From the NCBI GenBank assembly GCA_031549415.1, contig JAVBPU010000008.1, forward strand, positions 1-64,000: DNA of 64,000 nucleotides, read 5' to 3'. A model generated the notes under the pieces. That model did no database searches and was not told the DNA's origin. It saw only the letters and a list, made by a program, of their open reading frames with translations. Below are positions 51,227 to 60,899 of this stretch, piece by piece. The DNA is from Limiplasma sp031549415. Lineage in GTDB: Bacteria; Bacillota; Clostridia; Christensenellales; Aristaeellaceae. How positions within the stretch are numbered: the first letter of the stretch is position 1; each line of letters starts with the position of its first letter. A program made the translations under genes and the position numbers.

Positions 51227-51298
51227 CTGTTGATCAGAAAAACCAATTACGCTTTTATTCTTTGCATGAAAGCACCAAAACAAGAAAGGAGAGGCTCT

Positions 51299-52840
51299 AT
51301 GAATCCCATCATTGTGATACTCATCGCCCTGGCCACTGCCGCCCTGGGCGTTGCCGGTGGATATGCCTACCGCAAACAATCCGGCGAAAAGAAAATTGGC
51401 CGCACAGAAGAATATGCCAAGAACCTGTTGGACGACGCCATGCGCAAGGCGGACGAGAAAAAGAAAGAAACCATTTTGGAGGCCAAGGAAGAGGTCCTTC
51501 GCCTGAAAACGGAGCTGGACCGGGAATGCCGCGACCGCCGCGCGGAAGTGCAGCGCAGCGAGCGCCGCATTTTGCAGCGGGAGGAGACCCTGGACAAGAA
51601 ACAAGACAATATGGAGGCCCGGGAGGAATCCCTCAACAACAAAGCCGGTGAGCTGCAACGGCTGCAGGAGGACTTGGTGCAGGGGCAACAGCGGCAGGCG
51701 AATGAACTGGAACGCATCGCCGCCATGACCCAGGATGAAGCCCGTCAGATGCTGGTCAGCCGCATCCAAAAGGATGCCTTCCACGACGCCGCCGGCATGG
51801 TGCGGGATATTGAGACCCGGGCCAAGGAAGAGGGCGAAAAGAAGGCCCGCAATATCATTGCCCTGGCCATTCAAAAATGCGCCGCGGACCATGTGGCGGA
51901 AAGCACCGTCTCGGTCATTAGCTTGCCGAACGATGACATGAAGGGCCGCATCATCGGCCGGGAGGGCCGCAACATTCGCGCCCTGGAAACCGCCACCGGC
52001 GTGGACCTGATCATCGACGATACCCCCGAAGCTGTCATCGTCAGCGCCTTTGACCCGGTGCGCCGGGAAATTGCCCGGCTGGCCGTGGAAAAGCTGATTA
52101 TGGACGGCCGCATTCACCCCGCCCGCATCGAAGAAATGGTGGACAAGGCCCGCAAGGAAGTGGACAACCAGATCCGCGAGGCGGGAGAGCAGGCCGTATT
52201 TGAAACCCACCAACACGGTATCCACCACGAGCTGATCAAGATTTTAGGCCGCCTGCGCTACCGCACCAGCTATGGCCAGAACGTGCTAAAGCACTCCATC
52301 GAGGTGAGCCACCTGGCCGGTCTGATGGCGGCGGAACTGGGCGCGGACGTGGCATTGGCCAAGCGCGCCGGCCTGCTGCACGACATTGGCAAGGGTGTGG
52401 ACCATGAGGCCGAGGGCACCCACGTGACCCTGGGCGGCGAGCTGGCCCGCAAGTACCGGGAAAGCCCGGATGTGATCCATGCCATTCTGGCCCACCACAA
52501 CGATGTGGAACCCCAGACCATCGAGGCCGTGCTGGTGCAGGCCGCCGACGCCATCTCCGCCGCCCGTCCAGGGGCCCGCCGTGAGTCCTTGGAGAACTAC
52601 ATCAAGCGCCTGGAGAAGCTGGAAGAAATCGCCAATTCCTTCATCGGCGTGGACAAGTGCTTTGCCATCCAAAGCGGCCGCGAGGTGCGCATCATGGTCA
52701 AGCCCGAGGATGTCACCGACGATGGCACCAAGGTGCTGGCCAAGGAAATCGCCAAGAAGATCGAAAAAGAGCTGGAATATCCTGGCCAAATTCGCGTGAA
52801 TGTGATCCGGGAGACCCGCAGCACCGAATTTGCCAAATAA
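51299..52840 (+). CDS. rny: Ribonuclease Y
   Basis: 513 residues, membrane-anchored endonuclease that starts mRNA decay. N-terminal helix (about 3-22), long coiled coil (30-190), KH domain with KGRIIGREGRNIRALETATG (about 218), and HD domain with HSIEVSHLAGLMAAE and LLHDIGKGVDHE. Met at 51299 is seven bases from AAAGGAG. Full length. Confidence 0.96.
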   Translation: MNPIIVILIALATAALGVAGGYAYRKQSGEKKIGRTEEYAKNLLDDAMRKADEKKKETILEAKEEVLRLKTELDRECRDRRAEVQRSERRILQREETLDKKQDNMEAREESLNNKAGELQRLQEDLVQGQQRQANELERIAAMTQDEARQMLVSRIQKDAFHDAAGMVRDIETRAKEEGEKKARNIIALAIQKCAADHVAESTVSVISLPNDDMKGRIIGREGRNIRALETATGVDLIIDDTPEAVIVSAFDPVRREIARLAVEKLIMDGRIHPARIEEMVDKARKEVDNQIREAGEQAVFETHQHGIHHELIKILGRLRYRTSYGQNVLKHSIEVSHLAGLMAAELGADVALAKRAGLLHDIGKGVDHEAEGTHVTLGGELARKYRESPDVIHAILAHHNDVEPQTIEAVLVQAADAISAARPGARRESLENYIKRLEKLEEIANSFIGVDKCFAIQSGREVRIMVKPEDVTDDGTKVLAKEIAKKIEKELEYPGQIRVNVIRETRSTEFAK

Positions 52841-52851
52841 TTTTTCGTCGC

Positions 52852-52887
52852 TTGACCCTGCCCGCGCTTTCTCGCGGGCAGGGTCAA
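52852..52887. repeat. 15-bp perfect inverted repeat after rny
   Basis: TTGACCCTGCCCGCG and its complement around CTTTCT. No T-run follows on either strand, so it is a strong stem of unclear role, perhaps 3'-end protection. Confidence 0.65.
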
Positions 52888-52935
52888 ACCAATGTCTCCG
52901 GCTACGTAAGAACACGAAAGCGAGGTCCTTCCTTC

Positions 52936-53823
52936 ATGGAGCAAAACACGAACAAAGCGATGAACCCTATCTTTGCTTGGCTGTACCGGTTGGTCAAAGG
53001 CATTGTCATCGGCACGGGCTTTATCATTCCCGGCGTCAGCGGCGGCGTTTTTGCGGCGATTTTTGGCGTATACGAGCCAATGATCCACTTTTTCGCCAAT
53101 ATTCAAAAGGATTTCTGGAAAAACATCAAGTTTTTCTTGCCCATCGGCGTGGGCGTGCTCATCAGCATGGTGATCTGCTCCAAAGTGCTGGGCGACTTCT
53201 TCGACCGTTCGGAAGTGCCCCTGCTCTGGTTCTTTATTGGCTGTGTGCTGGGCACGCTGCCCATGCTGTGGCAGCAGGCGGGCAAAGAGGGCCGGGATAC
53301 CCGGCATACCGTCATTCTGGCGGTCACCATCGTGGCGGTGGGCCTGTTCCTTTATTTCATCAAGGGCTGGCTTTCCGCTGTGACCATTCCCACCGATAGC
53401 ATTTGGGTCTGGCTGATGGCAGGTGCGCTGATGGGCCTGGGGGCCATCGTGCCCGGGCTGAGCCCCTCCAACTTCTTGTTGTATATGGGCATTTATGGCG
53501 TGATGATGCAGCGCATTGGCGGCCTGGACTTTGCTGTATTGATTCCGGTGGTGATAGGCGCCCTGCTGTGCTTCCTGCTCCTCTCCAAAGCCTTTGACCG
53601 GCTGTTTGCCAAGGCCTATGCGGGAATTTACCATTTCATCATCGGCCTGGTCATCGCTTCCACCATCATGATCATTCCCTTCCCCGGCAAAGTGTTGGAA
53701 AGCGGCGCACTGGCCACCTATACCTTGCCCTCTGCCCTGGTTTGCGCGCTGGTCTGCGCGGTGGGCATCGCGCTGGGCTACTGCATGGGCCTGTTGGAGA
53801 AGAAGTACAAGCCGGAGGACTGA
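52936..53823 (+). CDS. DUF368 polyprenyl-phosphate transporter (PopT family)
   Basis: 295 residues, about eight or nine helices. Signature GTGFIIPGVSGGVFAAIFGVYEPMI at residues 25-50 and its inverted partner GLGAIVPGLSPSNFLLYMGIYGVM later, the mark of this duplicated family. DUF368 proteins flip undecaprenyl phosphate back across the membrane for wall synthesis (established for PopT). Met at 52936 has GAGGTC upstream. A pair of hairpins follows. Confidence 0.9.
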   Translation: MEQNTNKAMNPIFAWLYRLVKGIVIGTGFIIPGVSGGVFAAIFGVYEPMIHFFANIQKDFWKNIKFFLPIGVGVLISMVICSKVLGDFFDRSEVPLLWFFIGCVLGTLPMLWQQAGKEGRDTRHTVILAVTIVAVGLFLYFIKGWLSAVTIPTDSIWVWLMAGALMGLGAIVPGLSPSNFLLYMGIYGVMMQRIGGLDFAVLIPVVIGALLCFLLLSKAFDRLFAKAYAGIYHFIIGLVIASTIMIIPFPGKVLESGALATYTLPSALVCALVCAVGIALGYCMGLLEKKYKPED

Positions 53824-53840
53824 GCGTCCAAAAGCGGCGC

Positions 53841-53913
53841 TGAAATGCCCATAAAATGGGCATTTCAAAGGTCGGTACATCATCGAAAGGAGGCCGCGAC
53901 GGCCTCCTTTTTT
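53841..53913. terminator. Inverted repeat and terminator after the DUF368 gene
   Basis: TGAAATGCCCA/TGGGCATTTCA (53841-53867) and a second, stronger stem AAAGGAGGCCG/CGGCCTCCTTT (53886-53910) with a T-run to 53913. The latter stops plus-strand transcripts; A residues on the other side allow use from the convergent LCP gene. Confidence 0.9.
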
Positions 53914-53953
53914 CATATCCTCTCATAGGGTGGGGAAAGTATCTCGTTCTATG

Positions 53954-55033
53954 CTACTCTCCACTCAAAAACGCCTTCACCGCCTGGCTGTTCTTTTTCA
54001 GATTGGGCACCAGCACCTGCATCCCCGCCACCACATCATCATGAAACGCGTTGTCCAGCGGCACCTGCATGCTGGATAGCTTCATCTCCTTCTCCCCTTG
54101 CAGCAGGGGTAGCAGGGCCATGATGTCCTTGAGGGTGAGGTCGGTTTCCACCGCGTCAAAGTTTTGCATCACCCATTGCAGCATTTGCGGCGTGCTCATG
54201 GAACGCATCTGGGTAACGATGCCTTCCAGCACCCGGCGCTGGCGGCCTGTGCGCATAAAATCGCTGTCCATTTTGCGGATACGGCAAAAGGATAGCGCCT
54301 GTTTCCCGGTGAGGCGCTGCTCGCCCGCCTCCGCCAACAGGCCGTCCTCCTTGGGAAAGCCAAAATCCTGGTTGTACTCCTTCAGGAACTTGTTCAGCGC
54401 TACCCGTTCCTTCTCGCTCACGGCCACGGGAACGCCACCCATGCGGTCCACCAGTTGGATCAGCGCCTGAAAATCCACAGTCACCACACTGTCGGCCCGC
54501 ACGCCGAAATTGTTTTCCAGGGTTTGCTGCAGCAGCGCCGCCCCTCCGTAAAAATAGGCGGCGTTCAGCCGGGTGGTGCCATGGCCGGGAATCTTAACCA
54601 ACAGGTCCCGCAAAAAGGAGACCATCCGGGTTTCCCCGGTGGCGGTATTGATCTGGGCCAAAATCATGGTATCGCTACGGCCATAGTTGTCCTTTTCATG
54701 GGAATCCACCCCAATGAGCAGCACCGACAGCACGCCCTCTTCCTGGGTGGCAAGGCCCAAGGGCGTCTCATTTTCCTCAATGGTCACCACATCTGCGGGA
54801 ATGCCCTCTTCCGCATAGCCCTGGCCAGACCAGGGCGGAGCCACGGTGCTGGCCGGTACCAGCAGGGGCATCACCGGGAGCCCGATGGTGGGCTGCGCCT
54901 GGATCGGTGTGCTGCTGGCATAGGCCGGACCCTGCAAAACCGAGGCCCCTTGTAAAAAGAAAAAAAGGCCCATCGCAAGCAGGACCGCGCCGCCAGACAC
55001 GCGCCGAAACCCGCCTTTTTGCCACATCTTCAT
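53954..55033 (-). CDS. LytR-CpsA-Psr family wall-polymer ligase
   Basis: 359 residues. One N-terminal membrane helix (about 15-40), a Pro-rich linker, and an LCP domain with LIGVDSHEKDNYGRSDTMILAQIN (Asp), VSFLRDLLVKIPGHG (Arg, phosphate) and LNAAYFYGG. These enzymes transfer anionic polymers from undecaprenyl carriers to peptidoglycan at the outer face. Met at 55031-55033 is seven bases after GGAGG. The gene next to it in the same direction is a CDF exporter. Confidence 0.92.
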   Translation of the reverse strand: MKMWQKGGFRRVSGGAVLLAMGLFFFLQGASVLQGPAYASSTPIQAQPTIGLPVMPLLVPASTVAPPWSGQGYAEEGIPADVVTIEENETPLGLATQEEGVLSVLLIGVDSHEKDNYGRSDTMILAQINTATGETRMVSFLRDLLVKIPGHGTTRLNAAYFYGGAALLQQTLENNFGVRADSVVTVDFQALIQLVDRMGGVPVAVSEKERVALNKFLKEYNQDFGFPKEDGLLAEAGEQRLTGKQALSFCRIRKMDSDFMRTGRQRRVLEGIVTQMRSMSTPQMLQWVMQNFDAVETDLTLKDIMALLPLLQGEKEMKLSSMQVPLDNAFHDDVVAGMQVLVPNLKKNSQAVKAFLSGE

Positions 55034-55136
55034 GTTCCTTCCTCCCACATGCGCTCAATCGCGTGCAATTGCTGATTCAACGCTACCTGCTGGGCTTTTG
55101 TTTCACTTGCCAAAATTTACGAAAAAGAGAAGATGA

Positions 55137-56306
55137 TTACGAAAAAAAGTAATCTGTATCAAATTGTACTATCACTTCATATCGACTGTCAAGGGCCTTG
55201 GCATAGGCCTTCATGGAGCGCAGCAACGCTTCCTGGTCTTCATATCCCACCGGCAAAACGCAGTCAAAAATCAAATTGATCTGGCGCTGGCCGGGCACCA
55301 TCCGAAAATCGTGCAAATTCAGCCGTTCATCCGTGTTCTGCAAGAAGGCCCTCATGTTTTCCTTGACGGCATTGGTCAGAGAATCCTCTGTGACGATGGG
55401 GTCCATATGGATGCAAATGGCGATGTTTAGCTCCTTGCCAATGTCCCTTTCCGCCCGGTCAATGGCTTCGTGGATCTCCACAATGTCCGCCGTGGCGCTG
55501 ACCTCCGCATGGACCGAGGCAATGCAGCGACCCGGCCCATAGTCATGCAGCACCAAATCATGCAGGCCTAAAATGCCGGGAGTGGCCAGCAACATCTTCT
55601 TAATTTTTTCGGCTTTTTCCGGGTCCGGTTTTTCCCCCAGCAGCAGGCCCACGGTGTCCCGGCAAACCCCGTATCCGGCCCGGAGAACCACCACCGCCAC
55701 CAGCACACCCATGTATCCGTCCACCTGCCAGCCAAAGGCGAATTGCAGCGCGAGGCTTGCCAGCACCGCGCCGGTGGCCAACACATCGCTGAGGCTGTCC
55801 TTGGAGGCTGCCAGCAAGGTGGCGCTGTTGATTTTGCGGCCCAGAACGCGATAAAAAACAAACAGCCATAGCTTCACTAGCAGCGCCATGCCCAGCAACA
55901 GGATCACCGGCCAATCAAGGGTCAGGGGCGTTGGATGAAAAATAGCCTGGATGCCCTCTTTCAGCAAAGTGATGCCCATGACCAAAATCAGGGCCCCTAC
56001 CCCCAGCGCGCCAATGTATTCCATGCGCCCATGGCCAAAGGGATGTTCCCTGTCCATGGGCTTTCGTGCCATGCGTACGCTCACCAAGGATACCAGGCTT
56101 CCAAAGGCGTCGGACAGGTTGTTGGCCGCGTCCGCCACGATGGCCAGCGACCCGGTCACCAGCCCCAACAAGAATTTCCCCAGGGCCAACAGCACGTTCA
56201 GGCCAATGCCCACCACGCTGCCCAAAGAACCGTAGGCAGCGCGCACGTCTGGGTTTTCGACCTGCTGCGGGTCCTTGACAAAACGGTGAATCAACCAGTT
56301 CGTCAC
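55137..56306 (-). CDS. Cation diffusion facilitator family metal transporter
   Basis: 389 residues, six helices in the first 210 residues with DAANNLSDAFGS (helix 2) and SKDSLSDVLATG (helix 5) carrying the metal-binding Asp residues, and HPFGHGRMEY between them. A long C-terminal cytoplasmic domain with ASVHAEV and IHEAIDRAERDI follows. Exports Zn, Mn or Fe; the metal is not clear. A TATAAT (minus strand, 56357-56362) lies upstream with TGGGCA at 17 bp. Confidence 0.92.
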   Translation of the reverse strand: MTNWLIHRFVKDPQQVENPDVRAAYGSLGSVVGIGLNVLLALGKFLLGLVTGSLAIVADAANNLSDAFGSLVSLVSVRMARKPMDREHPFGHGRMEYIGALGVGALILVMGITLLKEGIQAIFHPTPLTLDWPVILLLGMALLVKLWLFVFYRVLGRKINSATLLAASKDSLSDVLATGAVLASLALQFAFGWQVDGYMGVLVAVVVLRAGYGVCRDTVGLLLGEKPDPEKAEKIKKMLLATPGILGLHDLVLHDYGPGRCIASVHAEVSATADIVEIHEAIDRAERDIGKELNIAICIHMDPIVTEDSLTNAVKENMRAFLQNTDERLNLHDFRMVPGQRQINLIFDCVLPVGYEDQEALLRSMKAYAKALDSRYEVIVQFDTDYFFS

Positions 56307-56400
56307 CCTGCCACCTCCTTTTTGGGTCTCTTTGCAGCCTATGTGAAGAGTCTCTCATTATAGCACAGGAGCCGACCCTTGCCCATGCCAAACGCATGAA

Positions 56401-56690
56401 AAAGCACGGCTACCGCATTTCCTTAGGACGCAGGGGCTTCGCCTCCGGCCCCCAGGGCTTTCGCCCTGGACCCTTTACCTGGCCACGTTTTACGTGGCCA
56501 GAGTACAAAAAGACGCATCCGTTTTTGCTTCGTAGATTCGACTCCCTTTTGAGAATCAAGGCGCATGGCTATGCCGTTGGCATTGGCTTTGGCGCCGTGA
56601 AACGGTGCCAAATAAAGGGGTTCGGGGACTCGTCCCCGATGGGACGGGGGAAACCCCACATAAAAAAGGAAATGCGGTGACCGTGTGCCC
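56401..56690. repeat. Palindrome-rich intergenic region
   Basis: Within 56307-56794 lie CCAGGGC/GCCCTGG (56452-56469, with ACCC tail), CTGGCCACG/CGTGGCCAG (56479-56501), TCGGGGAC/GTCCCCGA (56622-56639) and others. No coding region with a ribosome-binding site is seen. The first matches elements at 10466 and 39566. Confidence 0.7.
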
Positions 56691-56705
56691 TGCTCCCCAT
56701 ACATC

Positions 56706-56734
56706 TTGCATATCTGCGCGAATTAGGGTACAAT
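56706..56734 (+). promoter_or_regulatory. Promoter of the GNAT gene
   Basis: TTGCAT (56706-56711), 17 nt, TACAAT (56729-56734). Confidence 0.6.
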
Positions 56735-56794
56735 ATAATGTATTTTGAATCAAATCCGGCGGATTCCCGCCGCTTTAGAAAGGAAGAGCAGCCC

Positions 56795-57598
56795 ATGCAC
56801 GTGTACCATCCCGCGCAAACCACCAACGGCATTCCTCCGGAAAATATGTTCCTGGTGGCGGATAGCGCTAACATGCCCGTGGCGGAAGGCTTTCTCATCC
56901 ATACCTACCAGCCTTATCTTTTCCCGGAGCGGCCCATCAATATGTTTATCAGCATCCAATCCAAAGGCCCTGGCCGGGATATGCTGCTAGGCGCTTTGCT
57001 GGCCCGCGCCTATCAGCTGCGCCAGCAATCCGCGCAAATGAAGGCCCGGGTCTTTGCCCAAGTCAGCCTGCAGGACGCCACCATGATGTCCTTTTATCTG
57101 GACGGCGGATTCCAAGCGGACGATGCCTTGGATGTGGTACAACTCAGCGCGCCCGCCGCCAAGCCCTCCGCCCCTATGGGCTATGACCTGGGCAACATCC
57201 CTCTGCAAGGACCCTTGGAGCAGCAGGCCTTTCTGGTGCGCATGAACACCTACCGGCTGGATGTGTTGCAGCAGCCGCTGTTGCAGCGATATATGTCCAT
57301 GCCCCATTTTTTTGCCCTGTACCTGGCCCGTGGCAGCGAAATCGTCGGCGAGATCATCCTCACCGGGGAAGGCGGAGCCGCCAAGGTCATGGGCCTGTAT
57401 ATCCTGCCCGCCTACCGCAGAAACGGCTTGGCCAAGTGTCTCATCGCCACCGCCATGAAGCTGCTGGGGGACAGAGGCGTCACCCACTTTGAGGGGGATA
57501 TCATCCGCCGCAACGTGCCCCAATGCCGTCTGGCCCAAAGCTGCAACGCCACCTTTATTCGCACGGCCTGCTTTTATCCCGGCATGAATTATGATTGA
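56795..57598 (+). CDS. GNAT-family N-acetyltransferase
   Basis: 267 residues. The C-terminal GNAT core is clear: GEIILTG and VMGLYILPAYRRNGLAKCLIATAM (acetyl-CoA loop RRNGLA) at about 215-235. The N-terminal half looks like a second, degenerate GNAT unit (QDATMMSFYLDGGFQADD). Substrate unknown. Met at 56795 follows AAGGAAG. Confidence 0.82.
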   Translation: MHVYHPAQTTNGIPPENMFLVADSANMPVAEGFLIHTYQPYLFPERPINMFISIQSKGPGRDMLLGALLARAYQLRQQSAQMKARVFAQVSLQDATMMSFYLDGGFQADDALDVVQLSAPAAKPSAPMGYDLGNIPLQGPLEQQAFLVRMNTYRLDVLQQPLLQRYMSMPHFFALYLARGSEIVGEIILTGEGGAAKVMGLYILPAYRRNGLAKCLIATAMKLLGDRGVTHFEGDIIRRNVPQCRLAQSCNATFIRTACFYPGMNYD

Positions 57599-57679
57599 TT
57601 TCTCACGCGGGTTCCCGCTGGGCCGGACATCCGGCTCTTCGCTTGCCCACCGCTACCCCCACCAGAGAGGCGGCCTTCC

Positions 57680-58351
57680 ATGTCCATTCCTTACACATTA
57701 GTCCGGTCCAACCGGCATACCCTGGCCTTGGTGGTTGACGCTTCCGGCGCTTTGGTGGCCCGCGCGCCGCAGCGCATGCCCTTGAGGGATATTGAGGCCT
57801 TCATTGCAGGGAAACAGCGCTGGATCGCCGAAAAGCAAGCCATGGCCCAAAAGCGCGCTGCCCAGCGCCCCGCCTGTTCCCTGGCGGACGGGCAAACCCT
57901 GCCCTTTTTAGGAGAAACTCTCCTGGTGCGCAGGGTGGAGGTTCCCACTGCCATGGCTTTCCATGGGGTGCTGCTCCTGCCCCGCAACATCCCCGCAGAG
58001 GCGTCCCTGCAAGCCTGGCTCCTGTCCCAGGCGCAGCTCCGTCTGCCCCCCTTGGTGGCAAGCAAGGCCGCTCAACTGGGCCTTAGCCCTTCCAGCTTGC
58101 ATTTTTCCGCCGCCCGCAGCCGCTGGGGCAGCATGAACTCCCGCCGCCAGATGCGCCTGAACCTGGCCTTGCTGCTGTGCCCGCTGCCTGTGGTGGAATA
58201 CGTCATTGTCCATGAGCTGGCCCACATCCCCCACCCGAACCACTCCGCTGCATTTTGGTCCTTGGTGGCCCAGTGGTTGCCGGATTCTCCCCAGCGACGG
58301 GCTTGGCTGAAGCAAAACAACCATTTGATTGGTTTCTTATACGGGCCCTAA
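57680..58351 (+). CDS. YgjP-like zinc metallopeptidase
   Basis: 223 residues. HELAHIPHPNHSAAFW near residue 180 holds the HExxH and third His; SRWGSMNSRRQMRLN before it is typical of YgjP/DUF45. Usually cytoplasmic, physiological substrate unknown. GAGAGGCGG precedes the ATG. Confidence 0.9.
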   Translation: MSIPYTLVRSNRHTLALVVDASGALVARAPQRMPLRDIEAFIAGKQRWIAEKQAMAQKRAAQRPACSLADGQTLPFLGETLLVRRVEVPTAMAFHGVLLLPRNIPAEASLQAWLLSQAQLRLPPLVASKAAQLGLSPSSLHFSAARSRWGSMNSRRQMRLNLALLLCPLPVVEYVIVHELAHIPHPNHSAAFWSLVAQWLPDSPQRRAWLKQNNHLIGFLYGP

Positions 58352-58378
58352 CCCCAAAATCCACAAGGGAGGGATTGC

Positions 58379-59575
58379 ATGGCCGATGCTTCCAGGCTGG
58401 AAAGGCACCGCCACACCCCAAAGCGCTTTTATTTCATCACCGCACTGATCTATCTGCCCATTCTCTATGCCATGGTGGTCATCCACGCCCGGTGGTTTAG
58501 CTTTGTGTTGGCCGTCTTTTCCTTTGTGATGCTGCTTTGGATGCGCCACAAGCCCCTGTGGCGCGGCTTGCGCATCGTGCTCTGCTTTGCTATGGCCTTT
58601 TTGGTGGCCTTCTTTGGCCTGTATTGGGGCCGTCCCCAGCAGGAGGTGTCCCTGATGGGGCAAATCGGCCGGGAGTCCGTGCGCTTTTTCTTGAGCCTGC
58701 CTCTGGACCGGGAGACCCGCCTGGGGAAAAACCTGGAGAACGAAAGAGACTGGGATGTTCCTGAGGGCTATGCCTGGAACACCGTCCGGCTCACTCATTG
58801 CTCCATGGAGACCTTGGCCCCTCAGGGCAGTACCAGCCCTCACGCGGTATTGCAGCTCCACGGCGGCGCTTTTGAGGCGGGCATGAATGATTTGTACCGG
58901 GTGTTTGCCAAGCGGTATTGCGACATGGCCGGCGGAGCCCTGGTGGCCACCGTGAACTACCGCCTGTGGCCTCCCAACGATTACCCCACCCAGCAGGAGG
59001 ACGCCATGGACGCCTGGCGCTACCTGACCCGGGCGCTTCACTATGCGCCGGAAAACATCCTGGTGGTGGGGGACAGCGCCGGTGGCAACCTGGCTCTCTC
59101 CCTCTGCCTGCGCCTTCGGGACCAAGGCGAGCCCCTGCCCGGTGCTCTCATCGCCATGTCCCCCTGGGCGGATCTCAGCAATGCAGGCCCCTCTCATATT
59201 GCCAACGCCACCCATGACCCCACCTTTGGCGTGCCTGCCGATGGCTATGACGGCTCTCCCGTGGGCGTTCCCAGTGCCTATGGTTCCAAGGTGGACCTGC
59301 AGGACCCGTACATCTCGCCCAGCTTTGGGGACTATCGTGGGTTCCCGCCCATGCTGCTGCAAGCCTCCAGCAACGAAGTCCTGCTCAGCGACAGCCAGCT
59401 GGTACAGCAAAATGCCCTGAACAGCGGCGTGGACTGCAACTTGACCGTCTATCAGGACATGTTCCATGTATTCCAAGGCTCCTTGGATTTGGTGCCGGAA
59501 AGCGTGGCCGCCTGGGCGGAAATTGGCGCTTTCATTCAGCGCCATACCGGGGTTGCGCCCCTGGAAGCCAGGTAA
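58379..59575 (+). CDS. Alpha/beta hydrolase with N-terminal membrane helices
   Basis: 398 residues. Two or three helices at about 17-85 precede a hormone-sensitive-lipase-type hydrolase: LHGGAFEAG (oxyanion HGG), VVGDSAGGNLALS (nucleophile Ser), and late DMFHVF (catalytic His) with an Asp in NEVLLSD. Esterase or deacetylase activity is inferred; membrane position suggests work on wall or lipid substrates. GGGAGG precedes the ATG. Confidence 0.88.
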   Translation: MADASRLERHRHTPKRFYFITALIYLPILYAMVVIHARWFSFVLAVFSFVMLLWMRHKPLWRGLRIVLCFAMAFLVAFFGLYWGRPQQEVSLMGQIGRESVRFFLSLPLDRETRLGKNLENERDWDVPEGYAWNTVRLTHCSMETLAPQGSTSPHAVLQLHGGAFEAGMNDLYRVFAKRYCDMAGGALVATVNYRLWPPNDYPTQQEDAMDAWRYLTRALHYAPENILVVGDSAGGNLALSLCLRLRDQGEPLPGALIAMSPWADLSNAGPSHIANATHDPTFGVPADGYDGSPVGVPSAYGSKVDLQDPYISPSFGDYRGFPPMLLQASSNEVLLSDSQLVQQNALNSGVDCNLTVYQDMFHVFQGSLDLVPESVAAWAEIGAFIQRHTGVAPLEAR

Positions 59576-59579
59576 GCGC

Positions 59580-60440
59580 CTATTCCATCAGCTTGGAAAA
59601 GCCTTCTCCCAGCACCTCATAGGCATCGGTAATAAACACAAAGGCTCTTTCGTCCACCTGGCGCACAATCATCTTCAGCTGCCCCATCTCCTGGGCGCTG
59701 GCAATGCACAGCAGCACCGGCCTTTCCTCTCCGCTATACCCCCCCTGGGCGTTTAACACCGTCACGCCCCGGTCCAGCTTGTTCATCAGCTCCTCCTTCA
59801 CCTGCTGGCAGCGAGAGGAAATGATGTAACAGGCTTTTTGTTTCGTAAAGCCCTCCAGTACCACGTCCATCAGCTTGGTGACCACAAAGATGGACACCAT
59901 GGCGTACAGCGCGTATTCCACCTGAATGAAGAACCCCGCCGCCAGCACCACGCACACATCAATGAACAGCAAAAAGGCCCCTGTGGAAATGTGCTGAAAC
60001 CGGGTATGGACCATCCGGGCCACCATGTCCGTGCCCCCGGTGGTAGCCCCGGCCCGCAAAATCAGCCCCAGGCCCACGCCCAGCATCACCCCGCCAAAAA
60101 TGCAGCCTAAAAAGGGATCGTGGGTCACCGGGGCCACGGGCAGCAGGTCGATCAGCACCGAAAACAGCACCGTGGCCACCAGGGAGCGAAGCGCAAACAC
60201 CCGGCCCATGGTGCGGTAGCCCAGAATGAACAGGGGCACGTTCAGCAGCAGCGCCACCAGGCCCACCGGGGTGCCAAAGAGGTGGTTCAAAATGATGGCA
60301 ATGCCGCTGACTCCGCCGGAGGCGATGGCATTGGGCACAAAAAACATGGGGTACGCCAAGGCCCCCAACAAGCAGCCGGCCACAATTTGCAAGTAGGCCA
60401 TCAGCCGTTCATTGCTGAGCAAGTGCCCCTTTTTTTCCAT
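59580..60440 (-). CDS. YitT family membrane protein
   Basis: 286 residues, five helices (YPMFFVPNAIASGGVSGIAII etc.), then a DUF2179 domain (KACYIISSRCQQVKEELMNKLDRGVTVL). Typical for Bacillota; function unknown. Met at 60438-60440 follows GGAGGAG; the longer frame upstream is not used. Confidence 0.92.
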   Translation of the reverse strand: MEKKGHLLSNERLMAYLQIVAGCLLGALAYPMFFVPNAIASGGVSGIAIILNHLFGTPVGLVALLLNVPLFILGYRTMGRVFALRSLVATVLFSVLIDLLPVAPVTHDPFLGCIFGGVMLGVGLGLILRAGATTGGTDMVARMVHTRFQHISTGAFLLFIDVCVVLAAGFFIQVEYALYAMVSIFVVTKLMDVVLEGFTKQKACYIISSRCQQVKEELMNKLDRGVTVLNAQGGYSGEERPVLLCIASAQEMGQLKMIVRQVDERAFVFITDAYEVLGEGFSKLME

Positions 60441-60551
60441 CTGTTCTCCTCCTTTGTTTCCATGGCTTGCAAAGCGTTCCTGTTTGAAAGGGCCTTGGGC
60501 AGCGCTTCCCCGTGAGTGGAAAGCGTTCTGCCACAAGGCTTTTACCATCGG

Positions 60552-60899
60552 TCAAGAGGTTTCTTTCATGGCAAGGGACACCCGTAGCGCCCGGTTGACC
60601 TGGGCCATCACTTCTGTGGACAGTTGCCCCAGCAAGCGGATCAGCCGGGTCTTTTCCAGAGTCCGCACCTGCTCGGCCAGCACCATGGAATCTCTCCACA
60701 GGCCGCCTTCGCCGGCGGGAATGGCTACATGGGTGGGCATGGTGGGTTTCTTGTACTGCGCGGTCAGCGCCGCCACAATCACCGTGGTGCCATGCTGGTT
60801 CCCCAGGTCGTTTTGAATGATCAATACCGGCCGCACCCCACCCTGTTCACTACCAATGACAGGGTCCAGGTTTGCCATATATATTTCGCCTCGCTTCAT
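60552..60899 (-). CDS. MazF/NdoA-family mRNA endonuclease
   Basis: 115 residues. MKRGEIYMANLDPVIGSEQGGVRPVLIIQND is the classic start of NdoA, with the catalytic Arg in GGVRPVLI and Thr in VAALT; late LAEQVRTLEKTRLI. The usual MazE/NdoAI antitoxin gene is not upstream. GGAG lies ten bases before the ATG. A TATAAT lies at 60969-60974 (minus). Confidence 0.92.
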   Translation of the reverse strand: MKRGEIYMANLDPVIGSEQGGVRPVLIIQNDLGNQHGTTVIVAALTAQYKKPTMPTHVAIPAGEGGLWRDSMVLAEQVRTLEKTRLIRLLGQLSTEVMAQVNRALRVSLAMKETS

